Shown: positions 49,026 to 57,809, numbered from the stretch's first letter. The stretch: 64,000 nt of DNA from Hermatobates lingyangjiaoensis (GCA_026182355.1 JAPFBL010000545.1:62001-126000), one strand, 5' to 3'. Made by a program: numbers and translations. Notes: a model not told the origin generated them from the letters alone.

Positions 49026-52000
49026 AATTTTCAACCAACTTATAACGATATAACGATATTTTCCTTTCGACAAGTTTTATATTTAGATTGTAATATTATG
49101 CTGACTGCATTAGTCCTATAAGACACAAAATTATATGCTCTTTGTAATTTAAGTGGAATAATTCAATAGAATATGAACACAGTTATTAGCAGTGCAGGCT
49201 TAAAAATAATTTATAATTTCTGTATTTTCAAGAGAAATTCGTCAAATATTTAAGTTTTCGAACTTTGCTGCTTCATTTGATAAATACAACACAATACTTT
49301 GTATTTACTATCAGCTTAAACAGTACCAACACAAATTTTGATTTATAAATTACTAATTGCTATTTTGAATTAACGAAAAACACATACATCTAACCAGTAC
49401 TATATGTTTTACATGTTGTGTCAGGACTAAAAATTACACATAGAACACAGAACAGAACTAAGCTCTTCACTTGTAATTTTCCCCTGATGATGAACAAACG
49501 TTCGAAATTAACTATTCGTGTATTTTTCTCTTATGTATACTGAGTCAACTTCTAGTTTTTAATAGGTCCGTTTTGATATGTACATAAAATGTATAAAAAT
49601 TCTGAGGTAAAATGGATAAACAAACAAAAGTCTCCACACAAATGAAGTTTTATTCAACAACAACAACGCGTTTCGAACACTTTGTGTTCATCATCAGGAA
49701 GACACCACATCCTCTTGTCTTCCTGATGATGAACACAAAGTGTCCGAAACGAGTTGTTGTTGTTGAATAAAACTTCATTTGTGTGGAGACTTTTGTTTAT
49801 TTATCCATTTTATCTCATAATGTTATAAATGTTTAATTAAATTAATAAAAACAAAAGTACACATTTAAATGTCAAATGTTACTATACTTGTTACAGTAAT
49901 AGACTTTAATAAATTTAAATATTATAGGTTTAGTATTTAAAATATAATAAATTTAAAGGTTTTATATTATAGTATATTAAATAATTGAAAAGTGCTTACA
50001 ATTTGTTGTGGCTCTCTGCAGGGCGGGTGGGACTTACCTGGTGTCAAACTATTACCTATTTTACTGAACGTGGAAGTCATATTGGAGAGTGCTTTGCTAC
50101 CTAAAAAAAAAAAAAAAAAATCGAAAAATGAAAGAATGAAGACAAATTACTTTTATTTAAACATCACAGGGGCCGAAAATAAATAAAAATAGGAGTTTGA
50201 AGTATAATGTTCATTTCTTAATGATAATGCGAGATGCAATATATACATTTAAAAATAATATGGATGTTTGGTACAATAACAAATCATATTTTCCACAAAC
50301 ATCTTCCCTTATATGTAGGGTAAAAAGATAACGAAATGGTCTCCACATATAAAAACTAAATGGTATAAACAACGCGTTTCGAACACGTAGTGTTCTTCTT
50401 CAGGCATTAACTAAAAAATACAATGATACCAGAGAGTTATCTATAGTATACAGTAAATATAACATAAAATAAAAATAAAATAAAATAAGGAAGAGAATAC
50501 GAATCTAAGGGTGAGTGTCAGTGGTACAATTAACTAGGAATAGGATGGACGTGGGTGAGGGTATGGGGTACATCTGTTTCATATTAGAAGGCAGGTGTGA
50601 GGACACACTATACCCTCACCCACGTCCATCCTATTCCCAGTCAGTTTGTACCACAGACACTCACCCTTAGGTTTGTATTCTCTTCCTTTATTTTTTTTTA
50701 GGTTTGAGGTCCAATGATTTTAAACTAGTCCTTTTGCCGACGTTTCGACATATATTTATGTCATCTTCAGGGCTTGGAAATCTGTTTCCAGAAAACAAAT
50801 AGTAGCCATCAGGAAACAGTATTAAATAAGAATGATGCAACATAAACAGATTTCCAAGCCCTGAAGATGACATAAATATATGTCGAAACGTCGGCAAAAG
50901 GACTATTTTAAAAAATTTGGACCTCAAACCACAAAAAAATTACATAATATATATATATATATATAAAGATTTCACATAAACACGTGAAACAACAATCAAT
51001 GATCAAACCACAAAAAGAAATGGGAAAACAAGACTAAGATCTTTCAACCGTAACAAGCGGTTGGGTTTAGTTGGGTTTTTGACTCTGACGAAGACCGCTT
51101 GTTACGGTTGAAAGATCTTAGTCTTGTTTTCCCATTTCTTTTTGTGGTTTGATCATATATATATATACGGAATACGTTTACATGAGCACCATTAGAACAG
51201 CAGCATAGGAAAAGATTAAACTCAAGCTATGCATTGAAAAGTCAGTAATTATAAATAATTACTATTGTACACAGCGATACAGCCCGTGTGGGGCCCTGTT
51301 CTACCAAACAACATTCTTACTTTCACATCTGTTATATACTCTCCTTCTCCAGGAGTGAACAAACATCCTCCTTAGGATATCCTGGATATCATCCAACCAC
51401 TTCATCTCCCTCTGCTTCTTCATCCTCCAAGATGCCCCTCCATCATAATCTTCGGGATCCTATTCTCGTTCATCTTTACTACATCAAAGGATGTACTCCA
51501 ACCTAACCCAACGGCTTCCACTCCAACCATCGGATTCGAAACACGTTTATTATGCTTACAATATCTGGTCGGGCAAACAGGATAGCCAAGCACTTGGTTT
51601 GTGCGAAGTCACCAAACTCCATTTACACATACTTTCCCACATCCTTCAAAACACCTTTCGCTTCCAACGTAGTTTTTCTTCATCACTAACCAACTAGGGC
51701 CAAGCCCATCAGCCATAATTTACCATTGACGAATAACTGTTTTATAAATTAAGAGTTTGAAGTTGCCACTAATATTCCAGCACCAGAATAGCGATTAGAG
51801 AGAAAAATACAACTATAAATTATATCCATATTTAAAATGTTTAAAGACATAACTCCATTTTAGACTTCTAAGTTCAAATATTAGCTGATAACAAGAGAAT
51901 TAATGGAAACTTGGAGTTAAAATCGACCAACTCCTATCCAGGAGTTATTATTCTAAAAATAAAAACTAGCTTGAAAAATTAACTCTAACATTTAATATAT

Positions 52001-53379
52001 TACTAAAAAGAAATTTTTTATTTAGGTTACATCAGTAATTAGTGATAACAGTCAAATTGTAATTTAGGAAAAAGTAAATGACAGTATAAGTTGAAGTACT
52101 TACCAACACTTTTAAGTGCGCCTAGTTGAGCTTCGGAGACGTTCCTGGTGATTGGTGTGAGAATGGGCGATATTTCAGCGAAATGAGCAGTGGGACGGAC
52201 AGGCATAGTGACATCCAAGGCCCATTCCACTTGGGTTTGGTATGGAGCAACTGCTACTTGAACGCAGTCGCATATGGCCCTCAGTGACTCTGAACAGAAA
52301 CACTATTTAAGAAACAACAAAGAAACAAATCACACATTACACAGAAAGTCATTTCGTTTTTCTGCATTAGGCTTCAAGCTTGCATTTTCTCGATAACCAA
52401 ATCTATCATTAACTAAGTTGTCACTATATTCATAATTCAGTAACTTTTTAGGGGTGTACATTAAAAATTCAACATACTAAACAAAAACTGTTGCTGTACT
52501 TTTTGAGGGTTACCTGGCCAGAAAATCAACTCTAAACCGAAGATTCGATAATTTCTATTCACATTTTCAAGGCTAGAAGAAAAAAATACAATCTAACAAG
52601 TTAAATTGATTGTGTTATATGGATGATAAAACTACATTTTACGGATTTTTTTATATTGATTTATAGACTTGAGGAATCCTTATAATATAAGAAATCCATA
52701 TTCATTATAAATAAAGCTTTAAAATTGAAGGAGCTTTAACAAAACTAGTAATACAATATTCTGCATTATTTTGTTCAAATTAATCCTATTTTGAAAATAA
52801 AAGAGAACTTTTTATAAAAAAAAAAATAATTAAACTATGATATAATTAAATTCCTCACCCATCATTTCTTCATCATTTTTTATAACAACCGCTACATTAT
52901 TGAAGAATCTCAAATTAGAAGACCGGAATGTATGGGTACTCCATTTATTACACATTTTATACCTGAACCTTAAGCAATAGTGTGTAGTCTGCTTACTTTT
53001 GGTCTGAAAATCATTAAGATTTCATTGATAAGTTTTGTTTTTCCGACTTAAGTCAATTTTGTTCATTATATAATACTAATGATACCTTATTAAAAATTTG
53101 TAAAGGTGAATGAACCTGGACGGGCATTGGACCCAATTCTACCATGTATATGGAGTCGAGGGCGATCTGCATAAGTTTAGTCACTTGGTCCATTTCATCG
53201 TCGTAACTGAAAATAACAAAAAGGTAACGAACAGTTCAGCTTCATTTCATTATACTTTGCGCCCATTGTAATAATCTATCAATAACAAGTTTAATAACTT
53301 CATAGTTCATGCATCCTAATAACTGTTAATTTGTTGACTATTTAATTCCGTAATACCGAGTTCACAGAAACATTCAGCT

Positions 53380-53416
<37 letters not shown>

Positions 53417-56400
53417 CATAAACACGTGAAATAACAATCAATGAATGAAATGGGAAAACAATACTAAGATCTTTGAACCGTAACAAGCGGACTTCGTCAG
53501 AGTCAAAAACCTAACTGCATATCATATTGTGATTTGATTATATATGTATGTATATAACAAGATTTCACATAAACACGTGAAATAACAATCAATGATCCCC
53601 ATTTCATATTGTGGTTAATCATTGATTTATATATATTTAACACGATTTCACAATAAACACGTGAAACAACAATCAATGATCAAAACACAATATGAAATAT
53701 TGTGGACCGCTTGTTACGGTTAAAAGATCTTAGTCTTTTTTTTTTCATTTCATATTGTGGTTTGATCAGTGATATATATATATATCTATATATGCATATG
53801 AAATGGGAAAACAAGACTAAGATCTTTCAACCGTTTTCCAATTCCATATTGTGGTTTGATCAGTCATTGTTATTTCACGTGTTTATGTGAAATCTTAGTT
53901 ATATAAATATATATTCGTATAAATAGGCAGCAAGTTCCATTCACTAGCATTTCCCTCGTTAGACGAGTACCATGTTCTTTCTCCATATCCATCTTTGGTG
54001 CTCCGGAAGATAGATGAAGTGTAAGACGCCTCGATAACTTCGTTACACTCATCCCAATATATCGTGAGGGAAGGGATTCGCAGCTCCATTGGATGCATGA
54101 GAATTGGTATATTAAGTGACTACGCTGAAGTTCGGGCGTCTCACACTTATTACTATTTCTAATAAGCAGGCTGCTAGTCCTTTTATTTTTATAGTATATG
54201 TTCAGCTGGAGTGTGTCTTCTTCTTTTGTGGTCTTCAAGTGTCCAGATATAATATATATATATATGTATATATATAGAAGATTTCACATAAGCACGTGAA
54301 ATAACAGTCAATGATCAAACCACAATATGAAATGAAAAAAAAAGAGACCAAGATCCTTCAACCGCAACAAGCGGTCCTCGTCAGAGTCAAAAACCCAACT
54401 GAAACACTAGATGCAGAAACATCACCAGATGATGTCTGGTCTAAACAAATGCAATGTTATATATCTAAAAATAAATTAATAAAAATTACTTACTCTGCAA
54501 CGTAGTAGGATTCCTTTGTCAGAATAAGTACAGTGTCAATATCTGTTTCTGTTGGATCACCAGATCTGTAAAAAATGAACACCGAGTAAGCAATTTAAAA
54601 ACCACCTTGATACAATAGAATTAATTTAAGAGAAAAACTGAACTTCTTTGTTCGAATAAATCAATACATTTACTAATTATGTTGGTCACTGTCATCTTAA
54701 AAACCATCAATAAGACCCCAAAACCAATTATATAGTAGGCAAATACTTAATAACGTAACATTTTAAATTAAATAACATACTCATAAACATTTTATAGTCG
54801 GCACAATCGCTCAATAAGAATAACATTTCAAATTAAAACAATTTATTTTTATTGTTGGAAGTAAGATCAAAAACTTTTTTATACAAAGTTAAAAGGAACA
54901 AAAATTAAAACCATGAAACTAACACTGGGTCAGCATTAATGAGACCCCATGCTCCTAAAATTAATTCACTACTGGGAATGAAAAGTTTTTTAATATCTTC
55001 TATTAATAGTTTCACATGTTCTGCTGTAGGCCCTTCATTCTCTATGCCGGTATCAGCATTCACATCCAAGGATACGCTTTCACCTGAAACAGATTAGCTT
55101 GCTTACAATTTAAAGAAAGTAATAGAATTTAGTAATGGTCAAATTAATTGCAAATGCAAAAAATACTTAATTTTCTATATAAGTATTATCAAATATGAAT
55201 TATGAGAAATTAATTGTATTGATTTATTCTAATACTTGGCTAAGATCAGTTTATACGAGGGTCGTCCAGAAAATAAGTTCCGTTTTGGTCTGTAGGGCGG
55301 TAGGAGTGGTTTTTGCCAAATCCGGCAACACCGCTCGAAAGAGGAGAGGTGGGGGAATAGAATGAGAGGTGGGGGACCTCAGTCGGTCAATTACCAACGT
55401 CAGGGCAGGTAGTTGAAATGGAGCCCTCCATGTCACGTCCCGCCACCTCGAACCCGTTCCCTCTCGAGTTGTTTTGCGCGGAGTGATTCAATTTCTTTAT
55501 GCACAGGGTTTCAAATCAGTTCAAATTCACGAACAGCTCATTTCTGTTTATGGAGAAGGTGTAATGAGTGAATCAATGGTGAGGAGATGGGTACGTGAAT
55601 TTAAGGCGGGAAGACATTCAGCTCTCTAGGGACCCACCGGGCGGAAACTTTCCGAAAGTCAAGTTTTTCCGAGACGATCTCATGGATGAGGGATCGTGAG
55701 ATGCCTGGGAAACTCAGGTGGAGTTCATCCAGGGTTGAACGACGATCTTTGCGAATTGCATTGTCGATTGCTGCGACAATTTCGTCCGTCACAACTGAGG
55801 GTCTGCCTCTCCCACTTTCATCCTCAAGTGAATGTCTTCCCGCCTTAAATTCACGTACCCATCTCCTCACCATTGATTCACTCATTACACCTTCTCCATA
55901 AACAGAAATGAGCTGTTCGTGAATTTGAACTGATTTGAAACCCTGTGCATAAAGAAATTGAATCACTCCGCGCAAAACAACTCGAGAGGGAACGGGGATC
56001 GAGGTGGCGGGACGTGACATGGAGGGCTCCATTTCAACTACCTGCCCTGACGTTGGTAATTGACCGACTGAGGTCCCCCACCTCTCATTCTATTCCCCCA
56101 CCTCTCCTCTTTCGAGCGGTGTTGCCGGATTTGGCAAAAACCACTCCTACCGCCCTACAGACCAAAACGGAACTTATTTTCTGGACGACCCTCGTAAATT
56201 ATGAAATAAAACACGACATAGACATATCGCATCATTCCCTGATATATTTATAAAATGGGGAATTGGTCAGAATAGTTCGCCTCTGGATAGGTATATCAGG
56301 GTTCAATACCCACTCTGGTCCTCGATTTATTCATGAGGGAGGTGAACAAATCTGATCATGTTATCCCTCTGAAAGGACATTAAGCCGCCTCTGTATGAAC

Positions 56401-57808
56401 CGTAAGGTACAATGTTAAAGGTCCATACCCTAAATATATTTGAGTTACGATTTCCTCCCCCTAGAAGAGCATTAAAAGGTGAAACTCTCATAAGAGTGGG
56501 CATTGGGAAAAAAACAATATTTGTATAAAATAGTTCCATCTGTATATAAATAATTGAAAAAAATGCCAACACTGATATGTATGTATGCATTGAAATGTAT
56601 ATAGTAAATGGAAAAGTGGTCAACATTTACGTTACGATATCGCTAGCCTAACATTGCTACACTAAAACAATTTGTTCGATATCATGAAGTATTAATTCCT
56701 TTATGTATTTCGAAACAAGAGCAAATTTGGGTAAATCATGCAAATATATGCATCCTTAAACCGTAAATACGTTATTTTCTCACAAAATTAATATTTCTTA
56801 TATATCACAGTAAACACAGACCAAAGATACGAACACACTTACTGTCTCTAATTTTCGGCTGAACATTTATTAGGAGAGTTCAGATAGGGACACCAAGCGC
56901 ACTTGCGAAGCGACGTTGGAGAACCTTCGCAAGTGCGCTTAGTGTCTCTATCTCAACTCTCTTGATAACGGTTCAACCGGAAATTAGAGACAGTAAGTGT
57001 GTTCGTATCTTTGTTCTGTGTCTGTGGTTTACTGTAAAAGTTTGTTGTCCTTTTGGATCGTTTTCCTGTTTACATTATACATATATATTTAATGTTGAGG
57101 AAATAAGACATCACTTTTGGTCACTGTTTGAAACCTTTCCTCTCGAAATCTTATTATTCTTTATATTATTCCTGGGGCCAGGGTGAACCAATGAGTAGAC
57201 CAGTGAACAGCGTGCTCGACTCTCGAATGGTAAATTCGGGGTTAAGAACCCACCATCGATTTATTCTTCAAGCAGGAGGTGAATCGCATCAGATGATGTT
57301 AAGATGTCGGTCCCCAGTCTGTGCTATGTCAGGTACTCGTTAAAGATCCCCTCTTTAAATACACTTGAGTTAAACAAAATTGTGGACTTCAATGAAGAAT
57401 ATTAATTAATTTTGCAGTATCACAAAGGGACAATGTTGGACTTATGTGTGTTTTCTTGTGGGAGTGCTACTGCAACCGTACCTAACCTTATACTATCTGA
57501 TTAAAGGGCAGGTAACAAGATCGTTAGTGAATTCATAAAATATGAATAAAGAAAACAATTCACAACAAAACGTAAGTAATAAATTGAAGTATTATAGATA
57601 GCATATAAATAATGAAATGAAATATTTAATGTTAAATAAACAGAACAATGGAAATAAATTCAAAATAAAAAAAGGATAAAACAGAAATAAGTAATCCTGG
57701 ATATTATTATTAGAAAGAATTACAATAATAATAAATAATGGTTAAATACCTTGCATGATATCAATAGTCGCCTGCCGATAAGCATCCTTAAACCTGCTTA
57801 GGTAGTAC
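40364..57808 (-). CDS. INPP5F: INPP5F/SAC2 phosphoinositide phosphatase, 3' two-fifths of the gene
   Basis: Ten - strand exons join in one frame (57808-57750, 55083-54924, 54565-54494, 53206-53116, 53003-52859, 52289-52104, 50100-50000, 46696-46487, 42712-42637, 40656-40364), giving about 463 residues and a stop. The first encodes YYLSRFKDAYRQATIDIMQG, the end of the catalytic Sac domain. Next comes the hSac2 (inositol phosphatase) domain, with LGAWGLINADP, ESYYVAEYDDE and SLRAICDCVQ. The tail is acidic then Ser-rich and closes with the family's conserved C-terminus (LSPLGKLAKGMQSL, CKTRLIAV; human ends CQTRIIQI). Family knowledge: SAC2 removes the 4-phosphate from PI4P on early endosomes. 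The CX5R catalytic loop is not in the window and should lie beyond 64000. Introns hold most of the mobile DNA at 42-57 kb. Candidate poly(A) signal on the - strand at 40296-40301. Confidence 0.93.
41047..41300 (-). mobile_element. Penelope-associated segment after the ribozyme-like motif
   Basis: Immediately after the motif, an ATG opens a short frame (MSLGQYMWKL, then KIARKIEATSSKIV) that ends in a (TA)n tract at 41182-41162. A further piece (SFSLRDTFLKI) is at about 41160-41060. The latter is similar at DNA level to 14827-14955. Penelope pLTRs can carry the start of the ORF, which is my reading. The alternative is an unrelated nested repeat. Confidence 0.45.
41301..41336 (-). ncRNA. hammerhead-like motif at the 3' end of the second Penelope family
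   Basis: The - strand reads CCGACGA, T, GACC, 11-base loop, GGTC, GAAAG. Same layout as the 6.4-kb motif in an unrelated sequence. Confidence 0.45.
41301..42050 (-). pseudogene. Penelope-like element remnant, second family: nuclease domain with frameshifts
   Basis: Read on the - strand, the frames continue one another: PNDETIKLYYQ and LVIYYKNRKTH (42029-41832), then LVYEYTC, LPSKYIGLTTTKLSRRL (41841-41629), then ALYIKE-like sequence to about 41520. This is the 3' coding end of a Penelope-like element with a GIY-YIG nuclease, broken by at least two frameshifts and stops. A hammerhead-like motif lies 3' at 41336-41301. It sits in the last intron of INPP5F. Confidence 0.82.
42060..42217. repeat. 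family-A hairpin in an INPP5F intron
   Basis: Arms complete, but the centre is shortened (CCGTCTGACGAAGACCGCTT). Confidence 0.85.
42238..42420. repeat. hairpin, separate family
   Basis: Arms ACACTTCAAATAAACTGTGA and complement. The inner part has TTTCGACCGTAATGGCGGTC. Confidence 0.78.
42421..42502. repeat. compound (TA)n(GA)n microsatellite
   Basis: TA repeat to about 42461, then AG repeat to 42501. About 135 bases downstream of the INPP5F exon 42637-42712, within the intron. Confidence 0.95.
42637..42712 (-). CDS. INPP5F: INPP5F exon, tail
   Basis: 76 bases, acceptor tttttttttcag, donor G/gtaaga, phase 0 to 1. Encodes MRTLSRSSGEVDLDD and LGVGEN. Not conserved by eye, but both splice sites are strong and the phases fit both neighbours. 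Confidence 0.82.
45388..45535. repeat. hairpin, family H
   Basis: Arms AATTTAATGGTATAAACAA and complement around 45445. The right side has GTGTTCGAAACGCGTTGTTT. Solo half at 50318-50410. Confidence 0.8.
45755..45895 (+). repeat. degenerate hairpin arm
   Basis: Contains GTTGACGACGATTCTTCGAA with ATATAGAGGTGAATTCTGTC after it, the same plan as the 4.0-kb family (ACGACGATGGTCGAAATATC) but diverged. No second arm found. Confidence 0.5.
46487..46696 (-). CDS. INPP5F: INPP5F exon, acidic and Ser-rich tail
   Basis: 210 bases, 70 codons, phase 0 at both ends, donor AAG/gtcagt. Encodes DVQIGDSSDEDDD, like the human SSDNDSYHSDEF patch, then Ser/Pro-rich sequence. The acceptor tract is weak, and a missed small exon before it is possible. 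Confidence 0.82.
47238..47530 (+). repeat. tRNA-derived SINE in an INPP5F intron
   Basis: Best preserved head: GGGTAACTCAGAGCC, TGGTAGATCCAGGGTTCGAT (B box GGTTCGATACC at about 47297). Then the family body with CTCCCAATGTAAAATGCTC and an end CTGTAACCTAACC. Confidence 0.78.
47761..48195. repeat. large hairpin, family D-prime
   Basis: Arms 47766-47890 and 48085-48190 share AGAAAGAGACACACTTACAA and GGGCGACCAAGCACGCC. The right arm motif is CTGAAGA, C, GGAT/ATCC, GAAAA at 48132-48153. The loop holds a GC-rich piece (GGCAACCGACCGTGCTGCC). Confidence 0.85.
48225..48395 (+). repeat. family D-prime half-element, adjacent copy
   Basis: Nearly identical to 47764-47895 in the same direction. Begins after CGATCCAAACTGG and ends at GGCAGGAAACC, then TA-rich DNA. 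Confidence 0.88.
48596..48785. repeat. hairpin family E, half copy
   Basis: Shares with 37620-37790 the segment CAGACAGGGATGCCAGCAAT and the motif CTGATGA, T, GTT/GAC, GAAAGG near 48698. Confidence 0.82.
48860..49140. repeat. perfect long palindrome with (TA)n centre
   Basis: Arms of about 110 bases (48875-48985 and 49022-49132), almost without mismatch: TATAGGACTAATGCAGTCAG, AAACTTGTCGAAAGGAAAAT, then their complements. The centre is TATATA. It has no GAAACG or CTGANGA motif like the others, apart from TTGTCGAAAGGAAA. Confidence 0.92.
49440..49560 (+). repeat. solo arm with ribozyme-like motif
   Basis: CTGATGA, T, GAAC/GTTC stem (loop AAAC), GAAAT at about 49483-49509. No inverted partner nearby. 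Confidence 0.65.
49605..49818. repeat. hairpin, family I
   Basis: Arms of about 95 bases: AAACAAACAAAAGTCTCCAC, TTATTCAACAACAACAACGC and complements. Right motif CTGATGA, T, GAACAC/GTGTCC, GAAACG at 49723-49749. The left arm has the perfect GTGTTC pairing on the - strand. Confidence 0.9.
50000..50100 (-). CDS. INPP5F: INPP5F exon, post-hSac2 linker with two possible donors
   Basis: Encodes SKALSNMTSTFSKIG, comparable to human NFLMSKFSSLNQK. An upstream donor (CAG/gtaagt, exon edge 50038) looks stronger but ends in phase 1 and would put a stop in the next exon. The second donor (ATT/gtaagc, edge 50000) ends in phase 0 and keeps the frame, so it is chosen. Confidence 0.8.
50318..50410 (-). repeat. 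family-H half-element with intact ribozyme-like motif
   Basis: On the - strand: CTGAAGA, A, GAACAC/GTGTTC stem with loop TAC, GAAACGCG at 50403-50377. One of the best-paired motifs in the window. Confidence 0.78.
50486..50690. repeat. imperfect hairpin, separate family
   Basis: Arms GGAAGAGAATACGAATCTAA and AGGATGGACGTGGGTGAGGG with complements to 50690. It lies between the family-H half-element and the next hairpin. Confidence 0.82.
50692..50938. repeat. hairpin, family K
   Basis: Arms AGGTTTGAGGTCCAATGATT, CTTTTGCCGACGTTTCGACA and complements. Right motif CTGAAGA, T, GACATA/TATGTC with loop AATA, GAAACG at 50861-50887, a well-formed stem. Confidence 0.9.
50966..51160. repeat. family-A hairpin, most complete copy
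   Basis: Arms from GATTTCACATAAACACG to TTTTTGTGGTTTGATCAT. Motif CTGACGA, A, GACCG/CGGTT stem, GAAAG near 51083-51110. (TA)n on both sides. Confidence 0.92.
51200..52000 (-). other. INPP5F intron with an unclassified GC-richer patch
   Basis: 51280-51700 has more balanced composition and two overlapping + frames (NLRDPILVHLYYIKGC, HILQNTFRFQRSF). It is probably a decayed retroelement. No motif allows a name. Confidence 0.4.
52104..52289 (-). CDS. INPP5F: INPP5F exon, end of hSac2 domain
   Basis: 186 bases, acceptor tctgttcag, donor G/gtaagt. Begins SLRAICDCVQVAV (the last conserved helix of the domain), then a lineage-specific Pro/Thr-rich linker. Confidence 0.92.
52859..53003 (-). CDS. INPP5F: INPP5F exon, hSac2 domain
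   Basis: 145 bases, acceptor gattttcag, donor G/gtgagg. Encodes HYCLRFRYKM and VAVVIKNDEEMM, equivalent to human MRLHYRYKEA and RAVMRNPEED. Confidence 0.92.
53116..53206 (-). CDS. INPP5F: INPP5F exon, hSac2 domain
   Basis: 91 bases, donor CAG/gttcat. Encodes DYDDEMDQVTKLMQ and MVELGPMP, matching the human YYDDEVDKVNQ and IEIGPEP blocks. Confidence 0.94.
53380..53895. repeat. nest of at least four family-A fragments
   Basis: CACATAAACACGTGAAATAA and TATTGTGGTTTGATCA pieces recur in both directions between short TA tracts. None is complete. It borders the Penelope nuclease fragment. Confidence 0.85.
53895..54240 (-). pseudogene. Penelope-like element nuclease fragment
   Basis: An open - strand stretch encodes LNIYYKNKRTSSLL, SHLIYQFSC, LPSRYIGMSVTKLSRRL and HGTRLTREML, the YIG part of a GIY-YIG nuclease. 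It is related to but distinct from the copy at 41.6 kb. It is cut at both ends by (TA)-rich DNA and family-A hairpin sequence, and lies in an INPP5F intron. Confidence 0.8.
54278..54402 (+). repeat. family-A half-element
   Basis: Left arm from GATTTCACATAAGCACGTGA to GTCAGAGTCAAAAACCCAAC, with no right arm. It ends about 90 bases from INPP5F exon 54494-54565. Confidence 0.85.
54494..54565 (-). CDS. INPP5F: INPP5F exon, hSac2 domain
   Basis: 72 bases, donor GA/gtaagt. Encodes SGDPTETDIDTVLILTKES followed by YYVAE, aligned with the human DATHRDVDVLLLL and YYVAYYDDE region. Confidence 0.93.
54924..55083 (-). CDS. INPP5F: INPP5F exon, start of hSac2 domain
   Basis: 160 bases. Encodes a variable linker, then HVKLLIEDIKKLFIP and LGAWGLINADP. 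The donor is placed at AGT/gttagt because only this choice, 2 bases past the last full codon, joins the next exon without a stop. Confidence 0.92.
55256..56194. mobile_element. fold-back mariner element with TA target duplication
   Basis: Starts CGAGGGTCGTCCAG, ends with its reverse complement, and is flanked by TA on both sides. The two arms (about 55256-55628 and 55825-56194) are almost identical inverted copies of the terminal repeat, 5' leader and first part of the transposase gene. About 195 bases separate them. The left arm has a base deletion that shifts the frame near codon 15. The element sits in an INPP5F intron. Confidence 0.85.
55601..56032 (-). pseudogene. mariner transposase N-terminal DNA-binding domain, truncated
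   Basis: 143 codons. Seen: FLYAQGFKSVQIHEQL, MVRRWVREFKAGRHSLEDE, GRPSVVTDEIVAAID and RRSTLDELHLSFPG with RSLIHEIV. These are the two helix-turn-helix parts of a mariner transposase. The DDE/D catalytic part is absent, so it cannot transpose by itself. Confidence 0.85.
56262..56480 (+). repeat. tRNA-derived SINE
   Basis: B box GGGTTCAATACCCACTCTGG near 56309, then the family body. It sits about 70 bases from the right end of the fold-back mariner. Confidence 0.7.
56805..57080. repeat. family-D hairpin
   Basis: Arms CAAAGATACGAACACACTTA, ACTGTCTCTAATTTTCGG and complements around 56920, with TTCGCAAGTGCGCTTAGTGT in the centre. Confidence 0.88.
57178..57500 (+). repeat. tRNA-derived SINE
   Basis: Head GGGTGAACCAATGAGTAG with a diverged B box (GGGGTTAAGAACC). 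The body includes GTCAGGTACTCGTTAAAGAT and ends GCAACCGTACCTAACC. It lies 250 bases from the 57750-57808 exon. Confidence 0.72.
57750..57808 (-). CDS. INPP5F: INPP5F exon, end of Sac domain
   Basis: 59 bases, starting with one base that completes an Arg codon and ending with one base of a Gly codon. Nineteen of the encoded residues are close to the human YYLNRFKDAYRQAVIDLMQ block. This is the anchor for the gene call. Confidence 0.95.
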
Positions 57809-57809
57809 C

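Noticed and set aside
54900..54923. Other donor choices for the INPP5F exon 54924-55083
   Set aside because: Donors at CCA/gtg, TTA/gtt and ATG/gtt all create a stop at the junction with the next exon. Only AGT/gttagt keeps the frame.
9275..57080. Interpretation of the direct and inverted repeats as CRISPR or prokaryotic attachment sites
   Set aside because: The genome is eukaryotic, arms are long and paired, there are no spacers of uniform length and no cas genes.
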